The translations under genes and the position numbers were made by a program. A DNA stretch of 22,435 nucleotides from DATGFK01 sp040007395. GTDB taxonomy: Bacteria > Chloroflexota > Anaerolineae > Aggregatilineales > UBA2796. Where the stretch lies: NCBI GenBank assembly GCA_040007395.1, contig JBDTVG010000086.1, positions 1 to 22,435 on the forward strand. Direction: 5' to 3'. This document shows, piece by piece, positions 7,056 through 15,823 of this stretch (position 1 is the first letter of the stretch; the number at the start of each line of letters is the position of its first letter). The notes under the pieces are model-generated. The model ran no database searches. It was not told the origin of the DNA and was given only the letters and a program-made list of their open reading frames with translations.

Positions 7056-7613
7056 TTAGTTATGGGTGCCGTTTGTGCTCTCATTTTGCTCGCCAAAAAA
7101 GATTTGGATCTCAAGTTTGCCGAGATTAATGATGTCGCCTGAATGCAGCGGGCAAGGGTGATAAGGCTGCAAACGCACCATATTAACCCATGTTCCATTG
7201 CTGCTTTGCAGGTCTTCGATGACCAGCCCGGAATCAAGCCGACGGATTGCCGCGTGCATTCGCGACACGCCCTTGGAGTAGGCTCGATACGGTTCTAGGT
7301 CTATGCGGGGTTGCGACATACTGCCGGGTGTATAGCGACCAAAGACAGCTTGACGAACCAATTGGATCGTCAGCGGTTCAGTGGCGTTATCAATATACAT
7401 CTCGACAGTATCCGTACCAAACAGATGAGTATGCTTGGTATGACGACGTATGGTTGCGGTGTTGGATTCGACTTGTATACTGTTCATCATATCCTGCGGC
7501 AATGTTGCGCTTTGTTGGATACCATCGGACAAAATCATAGCAAAACAATTGGCACATATAAAGCTGCCAACGAGATTCTCATGACCACATTCTGGGCATA
7601 CTATCTTTGTCAA
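7056..7613 (-). CDS. Zinc-ribbon and FHA domain protein
   Basis: The 185-residue protein begins with a zinc-ribbon pair (CPECGH at about residues 6-11, CANCF at about 20-24). It ends with a forkhead-associated domain, which recognises phosphothreonine. FHA landmarks are the start FGRYTPG, the GVSRMHAAI segment that supplies the conserved Ser/Arg/His contacts, then VIEDLQSSNGTWVN and LHSGDIINLGKLEIQIFFGE. Such proteins usually read the output of Ser/Thr kinases; a truncated kinase lies at the left edge of the window but not adjacent. The start codon is TTG (7613) directly before the zinc ribbon; a GGGA 7 bases upstream is a weak ribosome site. No membrane segment is visible, so it is likely cytosolic. 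Confidence 0.87.
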   Translation of the reverse strand: MTKIVCPECGHENLVGSFICANCFAMILSDGIQQSATLPQDMMNSIQVESNTATIRRHTKHTHLFGTDTVEMYIDNATEPLTIQLVRQAVFGRYTPGSMSQPRIDLEPYRAYSKGVSRMHAAIRRLDSGLVIEDLQSSNGTWVNMVRLQPYHPCPLHSGDIINLGKLEIQIFFGEQNESTNGTHN

Positions 7614-7811
7614 AGCTGATTCCCAACATGTATAGAGGGCGGTGGTGTTATGGTTTTGAGCCTTCCTAAGTTCAATAGTAAGCGCCTTGCCTTACTTTCC
7701 ACATTACTAACTTTTGAAGGCTGACCTGAAACGGGTCTATTTGTAGGGTTTTAGGAGATTGAAAGGCATTTTTTGCGGGTAGTTAGCAGAATAGACTCAT
7801 CTCATATGGAC

Positions 7812-8270
7812 TCAAAACAGCGACATTTGCTGTGGTGGGTTTGTTTTCTTTTTGCCTTTAGCAGGTAGCGGGGCAGGTTCAATAGGTGGCTCTATCGACT
7901 CTGGCTCCGATATTTCGGCAAGCGAAACTGGCTCCGAGGCAACCGCCTCAACCGTGCTCTCTGTGAATGCCATTTCTGGCATATCGATCATGTCTACCAC
8001 TTCGATCACGTCCGACGATGCTGGAATTTCTGGCGAGATCTCGTCTTCGGCTAGTACCCTTTCACTATCACTACCGTTGTAGGCATAGGCTGCTTCAGCG
8101 CCCAACGTTTGAACGCGCAGTGAAACAATATCTGACTCGGTGAAGCCTGTTGCAATCAAGACTTCGCCCAGACTTTCTTCGTTATTCGTGTCCTGTTCGT
8201 GGAGAACATAAATGTAATGGGCGCACAGACAGTCGCGCCAATCGTCGTCAAATGGGTTTTGCTGAATCAT
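7812..8270 (-). CDS. Uncharacterised acidic protein with C-terminal beta-clamp-like motif
   Basis: I do not recognise a named family. The N-terminal 50 residues (DDDWRDCLCAHYIYVLHEQD, then EESLGEVLIATGFTESDIVSL) look like a small helical domain; I recall similar 'DWR-CL-AHY' proteins from Chloroflexota, which is an impression and not a search result. The middle (about residues 75-130) is rich in Glu, Ser, Pro and Ala and probably disordered. The tail has a basic KGKKK cluster followed by a terminal QMSLF, which resembles the QL(S/D)LF peptide that binds the DNA polymerase sliding clamp. I chose the ATG at 8270 (152 residues); a GTG at 8279 would add three residues. Confidence 0.7.
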   Translation of the reverse strand: MIQQNPFDDDWRDCLCAHYIYVLHEQDTNNEESLGEVLIATGFTESDIVSLRVQTLGAEAAYAYNGSDSERVLAEDEISPEIPASSDVIEVVDMIDMPEMAFTESTVEAVASEPVSLAEISEPESIEPPIEPAPLPAKGKKKTNPPQQMSLF

Positions 8271-8335
8271 TGATCTCACTCACACCGCTAACACAATTCA
8301 CTTATAAACTCAAGTTAAGAACAGGTGCAAGATTA

Positions 8336-8436
8336 TTGACCCCTATCCCCGACCCTTTCCCGCCAGTGAGGAAAGGGAGCCACACGGCTTGGAAAGTCCC
8401 TCCTCGCTGGCGAGGAGGGACTTAGGGTGGGGTCAA
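8336..8436. repeat. Palindromic intergenic repeat, copy 2
   Basis: The element lies between the beta-CASP gene and the acidic-protein gene. It is bounded by TTGACCCC (8336-8343) and GGGGTCAA (8429-8436). Inside are CCCTTTCC (8353-8360) pairing with GGAAAGGG (8370-8377), and a perfect 14-base-arm hairpin, AAGTCCCTCCTCGC (8394-8407) with GCGAGGAGGGACTT (8410-8423). The core resembles the repeat at 1983-2041. Its position just past the beta-CASP stop suggests it also ends or processes that transcript. Confidence 0.8.
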
Positions 8437-8442
8437 CCGCAC

Positions 8443-9852
8443 TTACACATTAAAACTCTGATGCAAATCGGGTATATCGACCCGTTCAAAACCAAGATCG
8501 TGTCTCATGCCCTCCGCTAAGGCATTGAGCGCGGGATCTTCGCCATGCACTAAAAATGTGCGGACTGGTTTCTTCTTGATCGCGCCTGCCCACCCTAGCA
8601 GCCCATTGCGATCCGCGTGCGCCGAAAAGCCAGTGATAACTTCCACCCGCGCTTTGAGATGGTAGGTATCCCCATAAATCTTGACGGTGGGCTGTTTGTC
8701 CTGAATATGTCTGCCTAGCGTGTTCTCTGCCTGATAGCCCGCAATCAGAATCGTGTTGCGTTCATCCTCGATATTATTGACCAGATGATGCTGGATGCGT
8801 CCAGCTTCCGCCATACCGCTTGCCGAGATAATGATAGCGGGGTCACGTAGAAAGTTTAATTCTTTGCTTTCCGCGACCTGCCGCGTATAGTGCAAGTCGG
8901 CAAAACCAAACAGATTCGAATCGGCTTTGTTGCCACTGATAAACGCACGGGTTTCTTCATCGTAGGCTTCGGGATGCTGCGCGAAAATAGCAGTCACATC
9001 AATCGCCAGTGGGCTGTCTACATAGATCGGTATGTGCGGGATCTTATGGGCGACAACCATCTTATGCAGCGCATAGACGATCTCTTGAGTGCGCCCAACA
9101 GCAAACGCCGGAACGATGAGTTTGCCGCCGCGCTTGTACGTTTCGATGACAATCCGTTGCAGGTCTTTTTCGCTGTCGGCATAGGCACTGTGCAAGCGAT
9201 CTCCATACGTGCTTTCGCTGATTAGCACATCGGCGCGGTCTACAAAGGTTGGATCGCGCAGAATGGGCAGTCCCGGTTGCCCAAGATCGCCGCTGAACAC
9301 GAGGGTTAGCTCGCGATTAGCATCCCGATCTTCGATGTTCAAGATCACAATGGCGCTGCCGAGCATGTGACCTGCATCGACGTAGGTTAGGCTCACGCTG
9401 GGCAGAATCTGCGTGGAACGCTCATAGTCAATCGCGTGAAAGTTACGGAGGGCTGCTTTAGCATCTTCTTGGGTGTACAGCGGATCGATGGCTGGTTCGC
9501 CCTTCCGTAGCCGCTTTTTATTGACAAATTCCACGTCGCTTTCTTGGATGTGGGCGCTGTCGAGCAGCATCACACTCGCCAGATCGCGGGTCGCAAAGGT
9601 GGCATAAATATCGCCTTTGAAGCCAGATTTGACCAGATTGGGGATATTGCCAGAATGGTCGATGTGGGCGTGCGAAAGCACCATCACGTCTACCCGGCTA
9701 ACATCGAAGGGGATCGTGCGGTTGCGCTGGAAGGCTTCCTGACGTTTGCCCTGATACAGCCCACAGTCTAGCAGAATTTGTCGCCCATTGACTTCGATTA
9801 GGTGCTGCGACCCAGTGACGGTGCGTGCTGCCCCGTGAAAGGTAATCTTCAT
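8443..9852 (-). CDS. MBL-fold beta-CASP hydrolase (putative RNase)
   Basis: The 469-residue protein is a metallo-beta-lactamase-fold enzyme of the beta-CASP group, which contains CPSF-73-like and RNase J-like nucleases. Zinc-ligand motifs are LLDCGLYQG, SHAHIDHSGNIP (HxHxDH), DAGHMLGSAIV and FSGDLGQ. Beta-CASP motifs are SESTYGDR, IYVDSPLAID, IISASGMAEAGRIQHHL and GFSAHADRNGLLGW. The C-terminal FLVHGEDPALNALAEGM is also typical of this subgroup (YSH1/Arb-like). It likely cleaves RNA in the cytoplasm; the exact substrate is not readable here. A strong GGGGGA stretch stands 4 bases before the ATG. It follows pncB on the same strand with a 119-base gap. Confidence 0.9.
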   Translation of the reverse strand: MKITFHGAARTVTGSQHLIEVNGRQILLDCGLYQGKRQEAFQRNRTIPFDVSRVDVMVLSHAHIDHSGNIPNLVKSGFKGDIYATFATRDLASVMLLDSAHIQESDVEFVNKKRLRKGEPAIDPLYTQEDAKAALRNFHAIDYERSTQILPSVSLTYVDAGHMLGSAIVILNIEDRDANRELTLVFSGDLGQPGLPILRDPTFVDRADVLISESTYGDRLHSAYADSEKDLQRIVIETYKRGGKLIVPAFAVGRTQEIVYALHKMVVAHKIPHIPIYVDSPLAIDVTAIFAQHPEAYDEETRAFISGNKADSNLFGFADLHYTRQVAESKELNFLRDPAIIISASGMAEAGRIQHHLVNNIEDERNTILIAGYQAENTLGRHIQDKQPTVKIYGDTYHLKARVEVITGFSAHADRNGLLGWAGAIKKKPVRTFLVHGEDPALNALAEGMRHDLGFERVDIPDLHQSFNV

Positions 9853-9971
9853 AAATCCCCCAAGAATACGCAGTTGACGCTGATTTCAAGTTCTGACGTA
9901 AAAAGATAAGTTCAATTGTTCCTATTGTAACAGATCGCCCCCAGTAAATTCTGTTAAGGTTTTTTCGCCTG

Positions 9972-11546
9972 CTAAGGTGACTGGGTATTTTTCTGGGCAG
10001 GGCGCAACTGGGTAATGATATTTTGCTTGAAGTGCCAATAGGCTTCGGTCAGGCTCACCTTGAGCGTATGCGGACTTTCCAGACGGCGGCTTTCGAGGCG
10101 GATGGTGCGGAGTTGCGCCGAGGCGAAGGCTTTGACCTCGTTTAGACTTGGCGGTTCATAGACCAATTTGCCATCGACAAAAATCGGGATGTGCAGCACT
10201 TCAATCGTATCGAAATCTTCGTAGACCTTTTGCTGGATCGGGTTCATGGGGTTGATGCCGACGACGTGCGAACCCTGTTCGATAACCTCATCCGGTAAGC
10301 CGATAATGTCGGCAACGATAAAGCCGTTACGCAGCAGCCGAGTCACACGTTTGAGGCCGGGATTGGTCACTTTGAATGGCTGGGCCGAAAGTTTTATACG
10401 TGGCTCCCAGCCGTTGTGGTCATGACCGTTTGCCCCTTGCGGCGCGACGGCTACGAGTTTGTATACCCCGCCCAATGATGACTCGTTGCCGCCCGTGACC
10501 AATTCCGTACCCACACCAAAGATTAATCTATCGATCACGGATTCGGCGGAAATACTCGGCACGTCGAAGCCAACCTGCAAACTGATCTCGCGGCGATAGC
10601 CTTCATCGCGCACACTGCGCCGGATCTCGTTGTGGATGGCGGCGATCTTTTGCTCATTCAGGTCATTGCTCAGGACGATCCGCAATTTTGACAGTCCAGC
10701 GGCTTCTAGCATCACATGGGCAACGCACGACCAATACACAAGATCGCCAGAATCGATCCGCACGCCGCGTGCTTCCTGCCCCATCGCTTCCATGTGGTGC
10801 GCCGCGTGGATCGCATTATTCAACCCCTCATAAATATTGTAAGTGTCTACGAGAAATAGGGCAGCTCTGGGAAAGATTTCGGCGTATTGATCAAAGGCCA
10901 CTAGCTCGCTGGGGAAAAACATGACGAAACTGTGGGCGTGCGTCCCACTGACAGGGATGCCAAAGTGGTATCCGGCGGCAACGTTGCTAGATGAGTCCGC
11001 ACCGCCGATGTAGGCCGCCCGCGAAGCAGTCAATGCCCCGTCTGGCCCTTGAGCGCGGCGCAGCCCAAATTCAAGAACAGGCTTGTCTTCGGCATTGAAC
11101 TTGATGTGCGAGGCTTTAGTCGCGATCAGAGTCGGAAAGTTCGTCAAATTCAGCAGCGCCGACTCGACCAGTTGGGCTTCTTCGAGCGCCGCCGTGATCC
11201 GCATTCCGTAGATTTGCGGCAGCAAAATTTCACCTTCGCGTACTGATTCCAGCGATCCGGTAAAGCGGAAGGTGTGCAGGTGTTCCAGAAAATCCTCATC
11301 GAAGATATTGAGCGTTCGCAGGTACTCAATATGCTCGGCTTCGAAGTGCAAGTTTTGCAGATATTCGATCACGGCGTGCAGCCCGACATGTACCGCGTAC
11401 AGCCCGCCAAAGGGTGCTTCACGGTAGAAGTATTCAAAAGCAACCTGCTGGCGATGTTGACCCGTTTTGAAGTAGGCCGCCAGCATGGTCAGTTCATATA
11501 AGTCAGTGAGCAGCGCATTGATGAAAGGATTCTGTGGAGCAGGCAT
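9972..11546 (-). CDS. pncB: Nicotinate phosphoribosyltransferase
   Basis: This enzyme converts nicotinate and PRPP into nicotinate mononucleotide in NAD salvage (Preiss-Handler route). Family hallmarks are TDLYELTMLAAYFKTG near the N-terminus, FEYFYREAPFGGLYAV, LEFGLRRAQGPDGAL, and SGTHAHSFVMFFPSE with the catalytic histidine. The later GVRIDSGDL and FGVGTELVTGG contact phosphate and substrate. At 524 residues it is longer than the usual 400-490, the excess being a Glu/Arg/Leu-rich C-terminal helix-like tail after VYEPPSLNEVKAFA. An AAGGA lies about 11 bases before the ATG. It is divergent from the Cys/Met enzyme gene, with 253 bases between the two start regions. Confidence 0.95.
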   Translation of the reverse strand: MPAPQNPFINALLTDLYELTMLAAYFKTGQHRQQVAFEYFYREAPFGGLYAVHVGLHAVIEYLQNLHFEAEHIEYLRTLNIFDEDFLEHLHTFRFTGSLESVREGEILLPQIYGMRITAALEEAQLVESALLNLTNFPTLIATKASHIKFNAEDKPVLEFGLRRAQGPDGALTASRAAYIGGADSSSNVAAGYHFGIPVSGTHAHSFVMFFPSELVAFDQYAEIFPRAALFLVDTYNIYEGLNNAIHAAHHMEAMGQEARGVRIDSGDLVYWSCVAHVMLEAAGLSKLRIVLSNDLNEQKIAAIHNEIRRSVRDEGYRREISLQVGFDVPSISAESVIDRLIFGVGTELVTGGNESSLGGVYKLVAVAPQGANGHDHNGWEPRIKLSAQPFKVTNPGLKRVTRLLRNGFIVADIIGLPDEVIEQGSHVVGINPMNPIQQKVYEDFDTIEVLHIPIFVDGKLVYEPPSLNEVKAFASAQLRTIRLESRRLESPHTLKVSLTEAYWHFKQNIITQLRPAQKNTQSP

Positions 11547-11823
11547 GGCAGACTAAATCCTTATTCGACTCCGACGTGTACACTTGAATAGCTTCGGTCT
11601 ATTCTACTATGTACCGCTGATTGATGCCGTGAGTTGTTGAGAAGTTTTCATTGGCGTTGATCAGTCATGCTTTGATGCTGAACTTTTTGGTTAGTTGTGA
11701 GGCACAGAAGGTGAGCACTCTCGAAGGAAACCTATTTTGAGTAACTTTCTTTTCGATGTGCGAGTTAATGATCTTTTCGCTACATTATAACCCGCAAATA
11801 TGCACAAAACGGGGCAACAAACT

Positions 11824-12984
11824 ATGACCGATAAACATCCATACCACTTCGAGACGCTAGCGATCCACGCGGGACAGGAGCCTGATCCAACGACGGGCGC
11901 GATTATGACTCCGATCTATCAGACCTCGACCTATGTACAAGCCGCGCCTGCCGATCACAAAGGCTACGAATACAGCCGCACCGATAATCCGACGCGCAAA
12001 GCGCTCGAAGATTGTCTCGCGGCACTTGAAGCCGCTTCCTATGGTTTGGCGTTTGCCAGTGGCATGGCAGCGATTGACACGATCTTGAAATTGTTCAACC
12101 CCGGCGATCATATCATCGCGACCAATGACGTGTACGGTGGGACGTTTCGGCTAGCGGATAAAGTCTGGACGCGGTATGGCCTCAAATTTAGTTGGGTTGA
12201 TGTCACCGATTTAGCGGCGGTCAAGCAAGCAATCCAACCCGAAACTCGGTTGATCTGGCTAGAAACGCCGACTAACCCACGCATGGCGCTTGCGGATATT
12301 ACCGCCATTTCGGAGCTTGCCAAAAGCCAGCCCAATCCGCGTCCACTGGTGGCTGTCGATAACACCTTTGCCAGTCCTGCTTTGCAACAGCCGTTGGTAC
12401 TTGGCGCAGATCTTGTCATGCACAGCACAACAAAATATCTGGGTGGTCACAGCGATGTCGTGGGCGGCGCAATTATGATGCGCGACGAGGCGCTTTTTCG
12501 AAAGCTCAAGTTTTTGCAAAATGCGGCGGGCGCAGTCCCCGGTCCGCAAGACTGCTTTTTGGTGCTGCGTGGACTCAAGACGCTGGCGTTACGCATGGAA
12601 CGGCACAGCGCCAACGCACTGGCGGTTGCCGAATTTATGTCTGATCATCCGGCCTTCAAAGCCATCTACTATCCCGGCCTGACCAGCCATCCCCAGCACG
12701 AACTCGCCAAACGCCAAATGTGCGGCTTCGGCGGCATGATCAGCGCCGTGATGAATAATGGTGCGGACGCGGGCAAAGCCTTTGTCTCGCGCACCAAACT
12801 CTTTGCCCTTGCGGAAAGTTTGGGCGGGGTAGAAAGCCTAATTGAGCATCCTTTTAGCATGACGCACGCTAGCCTATCGGGCAGCGACCTTGAGCTTGAT
12901 CCCGGCTTAGTCCGTCTGAGCGTGGGTATTGAACACATCGATGATCTGCTTGATGATCTGCGGCAAGCGTTAGTAGGACTCTGA
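11824..12984 (+). CDS. Cystathionine gamma-synthase/lyase-type PLP enzyme
   Basis: The 386-residue protein belongs to the Cys/Met-metabolism PLP family (cystathionine gamma-synthase, beta-lyase or gamma-lyase). It shows FETLAIHAGQEPDPTTGAIMTPIYQTSTY, YEYSRTDNPTRKALE, ASGMAAIDTIL and the PLP lysine in MHSTTKYLGGHSD (K204). The C-terminal LAESLGGVESLIEHPFSMTH and LVRLSVGIEHIDDLLDDL are family hallmarks. Motifs alone do not separate synthase from lyase. An ATG at 11800 is in frame, but a TATAAC box lies only about 9 bases before it, GGGG precedes the second ATG, and the family start FETLAIHAG follows it closely, so I chose 11824. The aminotransferase gene begins 9 bases downstream, giving an operon. 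Confidence 0.9.
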   Translation: MTDKHPYHFETLAIHAGQEPDPTTGAIMTPIYQTSTYVQAAPADHKGYEYSRTDNPTRKALEDCLAALEAASYGLAFASGMAAIDTILKLFNPGDHIIATNDVYGGTFRLADKVWTRYGLKFSWVDVTDLAAVKQAIQPETRLIWLETPTNPRMALADITAISELAKSQPNPRPLVAVDNTFASPALQQPLVLGADLVMHSTTKYLGGHSDVVGGAIMMRDEALFRKLKFLQNAAGAVPGPQDCFLVLRGLKTLALRMERHSANALAVAEFMSDHPAFKAIYYPGLTSHPQHELAKRQMCGFGGMISAVMNNGADAGKAFVSRTKLFALAESLGGVESLIEHPFSMTHASLSGSDLELDPGLVRLSVGIEHIDDLLDDLRQALVGL

Positions 12985-12993
12985 GTAAAGATC

Positions 12994-14109
12994 ATGAAGA
13001 TTGCGCCGTTTGCGCTGGAACGCTATTTTGCCAAATACGAATTCGAGGTGCCGTATTTACTGTGCAGTTCTGACTGTGAATCGGTGTCGATACAATCCCT
13101 TCTGGATCTTGAACCGGGCGCACAAGATCACTTTCACGCACAATGGCTCGGCTACACCGACTCTCAAGGCAGTCCAGAACTACGTGGCGAGATCGCCAAT
13201 TTGTACGACAAAACCAATGCTGATCAGATATTGGTTTTTGCGGGTGCGGAAGAAGCTATTTTCGTGTATATGAACGCGATGCTCGATCCGGGCGATCATA
13301 TTATTGTCCATACGCCGTGTTACCAATCGCTGATCGAAGTCGCTACCGCAATTGGCTGCGAAGTGACGGCTTGGCAAACGATAGAGCGCGATCAGTGGGA
13401 ACTTGATGTTGACTTACTCAGACGCAGCATCAAGCTGAACACCAAAGCGATTGTCTTTAATTGCCCGCACAACCCAACGGGCTATTTGATGAGCCACGAC
13501 AAGCAGCGCCAGATCGTTGAGATTGCCAGAGAACACAATCTGCTGATCTTCTCCGACGAAGTGTACCGATTTCTCGAACTCAACGCCGAAGATACGCTGC
13601 CTGCCACCTGCGATCTCTACGATCAGGCGGTTTCGCTGGGCGTAATGTCAAAGACATTTGGGCTGGCTGGGTTGCGGATTGGTTGGATCGCTACGCAGAA
13701 TCGCGATATTCAGGCACAGCTCGCCACTTTCAAGGATTACACTACAATCTGTAACAGCGCCCCATCGGAGTTTTTGAGCAGTCTAGCGCTGCGGCATCGC
13801 GATGTACTTGTGCAGCGCAATCTGGACATTATCCGATTTAACTTGAATATTCTCGACGATTTCTTTGCCCGCCATGTCGATCTATTCAACTGGTCGCGTC
13901 CTAAAGCCGGATCAACCGCTTTTCCGAAGCTAAAGATCGGGCGCAACATCGATGAATTTTGCTCAGATTTGGTCCAGCGCAAAGGCGTAATGCTGCTGCC
14001 GGGAACGTGTTACGGCATCACCGAACCGCATTTCAGGATCGGCTTCGGGCGTGCCAATCTGCCGGAAGCCGTCGCAAAGTTCGAGGAATATCTACAAGAA
14101 ACCTATTGA
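12994..14109 (+). CDS. Class I/II aminotransferase (fold type I PLP enzyme)
   Basis: The 371-residue protein is an aspartate-aminotransferase-fold PLP enzyme. Visible motifs are YTDSQGSPELRGEIA (substrate-side loop), FAGAEEAIFVYMNAML, FNCPHNPTGYLM (NPTG), IFSDEVYRFLEL and the PLP lysine in SKTFGLAGLRIGW (K220); a C-terminal FRIGFGRANLPEA supplies the substrate-binding arginine. The N-terminal FALERYFAKYEFEVPYLLCSSDCES resembles a subgroup that includes capreomycidine-synthase-like proteins; the substrate is not clear from sequence. It follows the cystathionine-type enzyme by 9 bases, suggesting work on a sulfur- or amino-acid-linked step. Its stop overlaps the converging rhomboid gene by 7 bases. 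Confidence 0.88.
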   Translation: MKIAPFALERYFAKYEFEVPYLLCSSDCESVSIQSLLDLEPGAQDHFHAQWLGYTDSQGSPELRGEIANLYDKTNADQILVFAGAEEAIFVYMNAMLDPGDHIIVHTPCYQSLIEVATAIGCEVTAWQTIERDQWELDVDLLRRSIKLNTKAIVFNCPHNPTGYLMSHDKQRQIVEIAREHNLLIFSDEVYRFLELNAEDTLPATCDLYDQAVSLGVMSKTFGLAGLRIGWIATQNRDIQAQLATFKDYTTICNSAPSEFLSSLALRHRDVLVQRNLDIIRFNLNILDDFFARHVDLFNWSRPKAGSTAFPKLKIGRNIDEFCSDLVQRKGVMLLPGTCYGITEPHFRIGFGRANLPEAVAKFEEYLQETY

Positions 14110-15698
14110 TTAATGGCGACAGCAGGTTTTGCAACTGTCGTTGGGTGATGCTTGAGCAGACTCGCCACCAGAAAACCAATGATGGCTCCGCTGAGGTGGC
14201 CTATCAAACTTGACTGCGTAATGATAAAAGCATCGATGAACACCTGAAAGAGTACAATCGCGACAATGCTGCCCAGCCGTTCCCGTGCGATGACTGCTTT
14301 ATCCACGCGCCAACCGCGATACATCACCGCGCCCATTGCGCCGACTATCCCCATGATTGCGCCAGATGCACCAACCACCAGTTGATCAGCCATAAGGCCA
14401 TTTTCGGTGAGCAGCACAATGACCAACATTGAGCCTAACCCGGTCACGAAATAGACCAATACATAGCGCGGAATGCCCAGCGCCTTTTCGACAAATAGCC
14501 CTAACGCGAACAACGCCAGCATGTTCAACAGTAGGTGCAGCAGCCCATAGTGCAGAAACATCGCCGCCAGCAGTCGCCACCATTCGCCGCCAACCACTAC
14601 ACTTGGCACTAACGCGCCCATCTTGTACAGTGTTTCCAGATTGGTGCTGCCGCCGAGGGCTATTTCTAGCACAAAGACAATCACATTGATGGCGATTAGC
14701 GCGTAGGTCGCATAAGGTCGCTTGCCACGATTACCTTGAGCGCCAAAGCGTTCATCGTTATCCAAATCGCGTTTGGTCTGCGCGATAATCTCCTGCGATT
14801 CTGGAGTCAGTATCTCGCTGGCACGCGGTAGTCTCAGATCGCGGCGGCGCTGCGCCGGAATTCGCACACTGGCCTCCTTCCCAGCCAGCAATTCGTCAAA
14901 TTCCTGATGTGCTTTTGCCGCATCTCCAGCAGTGAGATCGGCGGTTGCCAGCCAATACTGACGAATAGATGATGGATACAGGCGCGATGATACCTGAATG
15001 ATACGATCTAGCGGTACGCGTTCACCGACAAAAGCGAACAGGGTTAGCCGCGCCACGTTAATCGCCCGTGCCGCGACAAGCGGTTTGCGATAGCGGGCAA
15101 AGGCAGCAACCATCGTGTTATAGTCGCCCAATTCACCCAACGCACGAATATAGCTCACCTGACCGTTGGGATTGCGTTCCAGATTTGGCATAGACTCAAG
15201 CCAAGTGCGGAGTTCTTCCCAGCGATTTTCGATCCGATAGAGCGATAGCTTTGCCATATAGCCTAGCTGCGCGGGTGCGTTTTCGTATGGGCGTAGAATG
15301 TTGGCGGCGGCTTCAAAATCCCCTTGTTGAGTTAGTGCTCCCACTTGGATCATTATCTTAAGAAGGCGCGATTGCTCCAGCCAGCCATCCATCGGATGCA
15401 GCCATATCAGCACCTTCACGAGCCGGGAAGCCGGCGCATAGCGCTGCTGGGCGACCAAGCGCTGCACGACACGAAAGCCCAACAACGGGATGGCGAATAG
15501 CAGCAGCCAAGGAATGGCGACGATGTACCCAGCGTTGTCGCGGGCGACTACAATACTAATCCCAGTAATGACCAGCAAGAGTACCGAAATAATGACCCAG
15601 CCACGCAGCAGATTGCGGAATGGGCTGAGGATCACCCGATAAATCATCAATAGGCAGGTGAAGACAATGAGTACCAGTACAGTGACGTTCAGATCCAC
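14103..15698 (-). CDS. Rhomboid intramembrane serine protease with long N-terminal region
   Basis: The 531-residue protein ends in a rhomboid protease domain (about residues 345-520): WWRLLAAMFLHYGLLHLLLNMLAL, catalytic serine in GASGAIMG (S445), and catalytic histidine in IGHLSGAIIGF (H501). The N-terminus has about three hydrophobic segments (to about residue 80). Residues about 85-310 are helical and TPR-like, with phrases such as GDFEAAANILRPYE and GDAAKAHQEFDELLAG. The TPR-like part probably faces the cytoplasm and may recruit substrate; that is inference. The start codon is GTG; GAGG lies 11 bases upstream. It converges with the aminotransferase gene and is divergent from the glycine-rich gene. 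Confidence 0.88.
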   Translation of the reverse strand: MDLNVTVLVLIVFTCLLMIYRVILSPFRNLLRGWVIISVLLLVITGISIVVARDNAGYIVAIPWLLLFAIPLLGFRVVQRLVAQQRYAPASRLVKVLIWLHPMDGWLEQSRLLKIMIQVGALTQQGDFEAAANILRPYENAPAQLGYMAKLSLYRIENRWEELRTWLESMPNLERNPNGQVSYIRALGELGDYNTMVAAFARYRKPLVAARAINVARLTLFAFVGERVPLDRIIQVSSRLYPSSIRQYWLATADLTAGDAAKAHQEFDELLAGKEASVRIPAQRRRDLRLPRASEILTPESQEIIAQTKRDLDNDERFGAQGNRGKRPYATYALIAINVIVFVLEIALGGSTNLETLYKMGALVPSVVVGGEWWRLLAAMFLHYGLLHLLLNMLALFALGLFVEKALGIPRYVLVYFVTGLGSMLVIVLLTENGLMADQLVVGASGAIMGIVGAMGAVMYRGWRVDKAVIARERLGSIVAIVLFQVFIDAFIITQSSLIGHLSGAIIGFLVASLLKHHPTTVAKPAVAINQ

Positions 15699-15729
15699 GT
15701 TGTAGGTTGCCTCGATTAACCTGAATAAG

Positions 15730-15769
15730 CCCCCATTTTAGGGGGATTTGCCCTGATCTGCAATCAGGG
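15730..15769. repeat. Two tandem small hairpins in the rhomboid/glycine-rich intergenic region
   Basis: CCCCC-ATTTTA-GGGGG (15730-15745) is followed at once by CCCTGAT-CTGCA-ATCAGGG (15751-15769); both have perfect stems. They lie 32-71 bases upstream of the rhomboid start and before the glycine-rich gene. Their location at the 5' ends of two diverging genes argues against a terminator, so they may be operators, leader hairpins or an intergenic repeat unit. Confidence 0.55.
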
Positions 15770-15823
15770 ACGCATCAATTTTTTACAAAGTACGTATACG
15801 ATCTTGGTGAATAGGTTAATTAG

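Noticed and set aside
7677..7696. AGTAAG/CTTACT hairpin downstream of the acidic protein gene
   Set aside because: Only 6-base arms with an 8-base loop and no T-run; too weak to call a terminator.
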